From Rattus norvegicus (lineage: Eukaryota; Chordata; Mammalia; Rodentia; Muridae): a stretch of DNA of 64,000 bases. The notes beneath the pieces were generated by a model. That model worked only from the letters and a program-made list of their open reading frames with translations. It had not been told where the DNA came from and did no database searches. This document shows, piece after piece, positions 59,746-64,000 of this stretch. The position numbers and the translations under genes are program-made. The stretch lies in contig NC_086024.1 of assembly GCF_036323735.1 (NCBI RefSeq), positions 70,238,924 to 70,302,923 on the forward strand, read 5' to 3'. The first letter of the stretch is position 1, and each line of letters starts with the position of its first letter.

Positions 59746-60324
59746 ACTGCAAGCTACCTGTTGTACTTATAGAAACTGGAAACCACCATTCACTCTTGGC
59801 ATGTTAGGTAGGTGGGAAGCAATCCTTGCATCGCATTCTACCTCACTGTCCATTCTTAGACATCATGTTTGCATAATTCACATTTAAATTTTCTTTCTAT
59901 TCTTGTCATATTATTTCTTTTGTTTCTTTTTCAAATAATCAAGGTAGGTCCCTTTCCTGCACCTGCCTCCCCAGATACAGTGCTGACACTTTGGTAATTA
60001 CTTCTCTAAAACTAATGAGGATTCTTAAAAAAAAAATCTGATCACATCTATGGTCTTCTAAAACCCAGAAGAAGGGATCCAATTTACATAGAATTGCATC
60101 TCTAGTTGTAGCTAAGATTGTATCAAGCACAGTATAGATATTCAATAGTTACTGTAGTTGAATAAGTAACAGATTTGTAAATGTGAAAGAAATTGTTTGA
60201 TATTCCTGAATACCATGAGACTTTAGTCCCACAGAACTATTTTTGTTCATTTTGGCATGTGTAATTCCGAGAGACTTCAAGACTAGACAGATGTCAATGA
60301 TCCACCACTATCTAACAATGTGTT
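59746..60324. other. Unannotated DNA
   Basis: No gene or clear repeat was recognised. Confidence 0.35.
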
Positions 60325-60600
60325 GTATACATGAGTGCAATGGTTGATCGGACTTGTCAAATTGACTGCATCGAGAATCAACCAAAATGTTAGCTGCTGG
60401 GCACACCTGTGAGGGATTTTTCTGAATCAGATTATTGAGGCAGAAGATCCTTAAATGTGAGCAGCCCTTCTGGTTGCAGAACATTTAAAGAATATGGAAC
60501 ATGTAAGTTTTGATCTTTTTTTTTTTTGCTTGTTTGCCATGATATGTGCTAAAAGGTTTCTCTGTCTACAGATATTAGTTATTAAAGCCAACTTCTAAAG
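60325..60600 (+). mobile_element. Rodent MER-type repeat (URR1/RMER-like, tentative)
   Basis: 'GACTTGTCAAATTGACTGCA' (60351-60370), 'GGCACACCTGTGAGGGATTT' (60399-60418) and 'GAATATGGAACATG' resemble a common rodent repeat of the 'TTGTCAACTTGAC' kind. Family not settled. Confidence 0.5.
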
Positions 60601-61986
60601 GCTTTCTTTCTTAACTGTTAATCATCCAGGTCTTCAGACTCAGGCTGAGACTGCTGAAACATCCACCCAGACTTGTGGGGAGAGCAACTACAAGATTCTC
60701 AGTCCCTCTAGTATGAGACAGCCACTGTTAGATTATCTGGACCATACCCTGCCAACTAATCTAATAAATCCAAGAAATCTTTCAATATAATCTATTACTT
60801 CTGTTCCTTTAGAGAATCCTAAGAAATTCAGTAGTATAATGATTAATATTTTCTGTGTAAATATGTGAAATTTTATTGAAAATTCATCTAAGAAAACAGA
60901 TAAATATTAATTTACAAAGAATATTATTGCTACCACCATAGCAAAAGTTTAACAGAACAATAAATGGTTTTTCATAAATGATATAGTCATGATTTTCATT
61001 CAAATCATTTGATATACTCCTCCTTTTCTTGAAAAAATGTATTCTAGCTCTTCTTGGTAAATTATGTATTTGTTGGTGTCAGCACTTGTCTAATTGATGG
61101 CTGTTGATGTCTTTCCAGTTGCTGGAATTAGGCAGTGTGTTCTCTTGGCTACAGAACATGATTCAGGGAGGAGCCTCTGACAAAGCCAGACTAATGAGTT
61201 GTAATCGGATATCTACTTGAGATTATGGAAGTCCAATGTCAAGGGAATTAAGCTGAAGCTGTTGCATCCACCTTGGCATGAAGCTAGGAATTCCTATGAA
61301 ACAATAGGGCCTGTACAAAACAATTGACTTATATGATCCATAGAATCAGATTTTAGTGGCAGGGTAGGAGTCACGGAACACAGCCCTTTAGCAGATATTT
61401 AAGATAATACACTACCAAGTACACTTATTGGTTATTTTTCTGCCACTGGTAAATAATATCATCCAAACTGATACTTAGGTATCATATAACATGGACATCC
61501 CTTCTGAGCCCTAGAATACAGTTCATCTTAGGCCACTAGGCTAGGCTGAAAGGTGATAGATTGTCTACTGGCCAGGAACAGAATTTCTTAGTGAGTCAGA
61601 CAGTCTAATGAAGTGCAGCTGTAGCCACAGCAATGGAATTAGGGTCTGCTTTACTGTCCGTGCTGAAACACCTATCTACTTTCACTGATAAGAGATTGCA
61701 CCTGCTACTAAGAAAACTAGCCAAAGACGTCTCATACAAGCCCTGGTCCAATGCAAAAATATGACCAAAAAATCCAGGTGGATAAACATATCTCTGCTTC
61801 TGGATTTCTTTGTTTTATTTAGTAAAACCGCAAACTAGGGCCTATCTACATATCCACCAGTTGTCTGGAAACAGAGTGCTTAGTGTAAAGCATCTTTACA
61901 TTATGATTTATTTGAAGCTAACATATGACTGTCATTTTAAATTATTTGATTAACTCTTTTCTGCTTCATATTTTCCTCTTCTGCAG
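60601..61986. other. Unannotated DNA
   Basis: No gene recognised. Possibly a diverged continuation of the preceding repeat in its first 200 bp. Confidence 0.3.
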
Positions 61987-62093
61987 AGAAACATAGACCT
62001 TCTAGGGGCAGGTTACAGTCTGCAACCACAACCAGATGAAGTGACATCCTCATCTAACAGTTGCCGAGCTAATAATACTGGGTTTGGTAATCA
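61987..62093 (+). other. Weak candidate exon
   Basis: A pyrimidine-rich run ending TTTTCCTCTTCTGCAG (61971-61986) is a good splice-acceptor shape. The following frame stays open from 61987 to a stop at 62185 and starts RNIDLLGAGYSLQPQPDEVT, a composition rather like real protein and unlike the repeat-derived frames. A donor-like GTAATC follows GGGTTTG, which puts the exon end at about 62093; GTGAAA a few bases on is an alternative. I know no protein that it matches. No adjoining exons were found, so chance is the leading alternative. Confidence 0.2.
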
Positions 62094-62929
62094 AAATGGT
62101 GAAAGGATCAAGGCAGCAGTTATGTTTCCATATCTACTTACAAGTAGTTGTTTCTGTGAAATAGTGGCTAAAGAAATGTTTTCATGAAAGGGATTTGGAA
62201 AGTGGATGAATGAGGAAGAAACGTAAATTAGTGGAGAAGTAGAAGGCAGGAGCTTGGTTGTTTACTGCTCAATCAATGTGATGACTTTTGAGAAAAGAAC
62301 AGAATGTTGGTCATTAGCTTTGACCAACAGATAGCATTCTTCAGACTACTCTCTCAAGAAGCACTGAAGCCGTGAACTGGATCCAGACACAAATCAGCAC
62401 GAAATAGGAGACAAATGATTAAACAGTAGCCGTTACTACTGTTGTTACACAAAATATAAATGAAAATGGGAAACGATTCTTTGAGCTGAGGAGAAATGAA
62501 AATAAAAGAAATAAACAAACCCCCAAGAAATGTTAAATGGGTCATAAAATGAGGGCCAGATCAACATGATGCCCTGTGAATGAAAGTTTTCAGGAAGAAG
62601 GTGAGCCTTCCAATGCTTTCTGCATGGCATACTGGCAGATTATTATGTCAGATATTGTGGAGATATGGAAAATGTTGCAAGCCCAGATACAGAAGATCTA
62701 GGGACACTGTTAACCCTCTTGATAGCAACTCACTGGCCTCTTCTGTGCTTTTCTGACAGCTTTGTTCCCACTGGGTAAATCACTTGGAATACAAAAATAG
62801 AACATTGGCTTCTCTTCGGAATGTCTTCAATTAGCAGACCAGTAGCTTCCAACAACGCCAAACCTAAAAGTGTCATTAGATGACATTTGAAGGCTTTACC
62901 TGAGACTGTTTATTTATTTTGCTAAAACC
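62094..62929. other. Unannotated DNA
   Basis: No gene or clear repeat was recognised. Confidence 0.35.
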
Positions 62930-63310
62930 CAGTATTCTATTGCTGTGAAGAGACACCAGAACAAGACAATGTCTTAACAAGAAAGTATTTAATTGAGGGC
63001 TTGCCTGTAGTTTCAGCGGTTGGTCCACTTTCTTCATGGAGAGGCTGTGGTGGCACACATAGTTCTGGAGTGGTAGCGGAAAGGTGTAGATCCTGATCTT
63101 CAGGTGGCAGTAGGCAGAGGGGGAGACTGGGACTGACCTAGGCTTGGGAAATCTCAGATCCCACTCCTAAGTGGCATGCTTCCTCCAACAAGGCCACATG
63201 TAGTTCAAGAGGCTGCATGTCCTAATAATTTGAATCCACTGTCTGATGACTTAATATTTAAACTCATGAGCCTATGGAACACATTCTTATTTAACCTACT
63301 ACAACCATTT
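62930..63310 (-). mobile_element. Rodent MER-type repeat (RMER/URR1-like)
   Basis: 'TTCTATTGCTGTGAAGAGAC' (62935-62954), 'TTTAATTGAGGGCTTGCCTG' and 'CTTCCTCCAACAAGGCCACA' (63180-63199) are hallmarks of a very common rodent repeat starting with a TTCTATTGCTGTGA terminus. The orientation is nominal. Confidence 0.7.
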
Positions 63311-64000
63311 TTCTCATAACTCCACCTGTGAATGGAAAACATGTCGAATTGTGACATTCTTTTTCTATTGCTATAAAACTTTCATGTATCTGCTTTCTGG
63401 TTAGAGCATTCAATTAGAAATAGCCTATGTTCTAAGCTCCATATCATGGTCATTACCAATATTTTACTAAGGAATATTTCTTATTTCCTTTTAGGTAAGA
63501 GCTATGTTTTTGCATCCTTGGGCCCAAAAGAAAGGAAGAAGTTTAATGTATTAGAACACATATTTTGGACGTAAGCCAAACTTAACATGAGTAAAATGTT
63601 TGTCAAATGAGAAAGAAAAGTAAGGAATTTGTGAAATATCTCTTTTCTAATCTCTTAAAATATCTTTTGGAAGAGATCATACAAAAATATGTTCTCTATT
63701 ATAAATCAACCTTGTAACAATTGCTACTTGGGAATAAATCACCTAAGGGAAATATTTGTTTTTATAATCCACCCTTGGAATTTTCCAGGAAGTAAAAATA
63801 ATATAGTTAGTGCTTCATTTCTATCATATATAAACTTTACCAGACCCAAAGGAATGCTAATTATTCTGTTAAATTACTCTATAATTGAATAAGGATCTCT
63901 ATTCAATAAAGCAGAATCTCATGTCCAAAGCAATGTGTGAGTTATTGATGAGTATCTTAACAACCCTGTGTTTGCCCTCATACTCTCACACTAGTATCCA
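63311..64000. other. Unannotated DNA at window end
   Basis: No gene or clear repeat was recognised. Confidence 0.35.

Noticed and set aside
1..64000. A novel multi-gene biological system
   Set aside because: No intact non-repeat coding genes, operon-like layout or RNA gene cluster is visible; the window is repeat-rich mammalian non-coding DNA.

Overview
Organism and overall character. This is mammalian nuclear DNA, almost certainly from a murid rodent and most probably rat (Rattus). The window holds four ID elements (tRNA-Ala/BC1-derived SINEs), B1, B3 and B4 SINEs, young rat-type L1 3' ends, older rodent (Lx-like) L1 pieces, three pseudogene copies of the rodent-specific 4.5SI small nuclear RNA, and many long AC, AG and GATA microsatellites. 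It is AT-rich, poor in CpG and has no CpG island. I found no host protein-coding gene I could name. The longest open frames are L1 ORF remnants, antisense shadows of L1, or low-complexity translations. One weak candidate exon (61987-62093) is flagged. I see no operon, CRISPR array, phage or other prokaryote-type system.

Layout. 1-4.4 kb is mostly unique sequence with microsatellites and a U2 snRNA pseudogene fragment. 4.4-12.4 kb is one old, nearly full-length plus-strand L1 (5'UTR, ORF1, ORF2, 3'UTR). It is split by a TG...CA LTR inside ORF1 and by a younger 5'-truncated L1 inside its 3'UTR. 14.3-17.2 kb is an ancient minus-strand L1 split by a 4.5SI pseudogene and another young L1. 17.6-23.5 kb is a mosaic of Lx-like L1 pieces, one carrying a 17/14-bp minisatellite. 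23.5-31.6 kb is repeat-poor. 31.6-33.2 kb holds an LTR-like element, a B1 and two ID elements. 36.4-44.4 kb is again L1-rich, with a 3'UTR-to-5'UTR L1 chimera, an ID element, a second 4.5SI pseudogene, and minus-strand L1 pieces. 46.4-48.5 kb holds a B4, an L1 3'UTR and a third 4.5SI pseudogene. 48.5-58.4 kb is strikingly poor in interspersed repeats and contains stretches that look like conserved non-coding DNA. 58.4-64 kb holds an ID element, a head-to-head L1 fragment pair and two rodent MER-type repeats.

How the parts relate. The elements form a readable insertion history: ID into L1, young L1 into old L1, LTR into L1, small-RNA pseudogenes into unique DNA or old L1. Many junctions keep target-site duplications that can be read by eye. 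The most informative set is four 3'-truncated, tail-less small-RNA retropseudogenes (one U2, three 4.5SI). Two of the 4.5SI copies carry target duplications of 15 and 19 bp and show microhomology between the target site and the RNA at the truncation point. This fits reverse transcription primed inside the RNA.

Limits. Family names rest on recognition from memory of rodent repeat consensus sequences, with no database search. Boundaries of old elements may be off by tens of bases. Subfamily names are deliberately broad.
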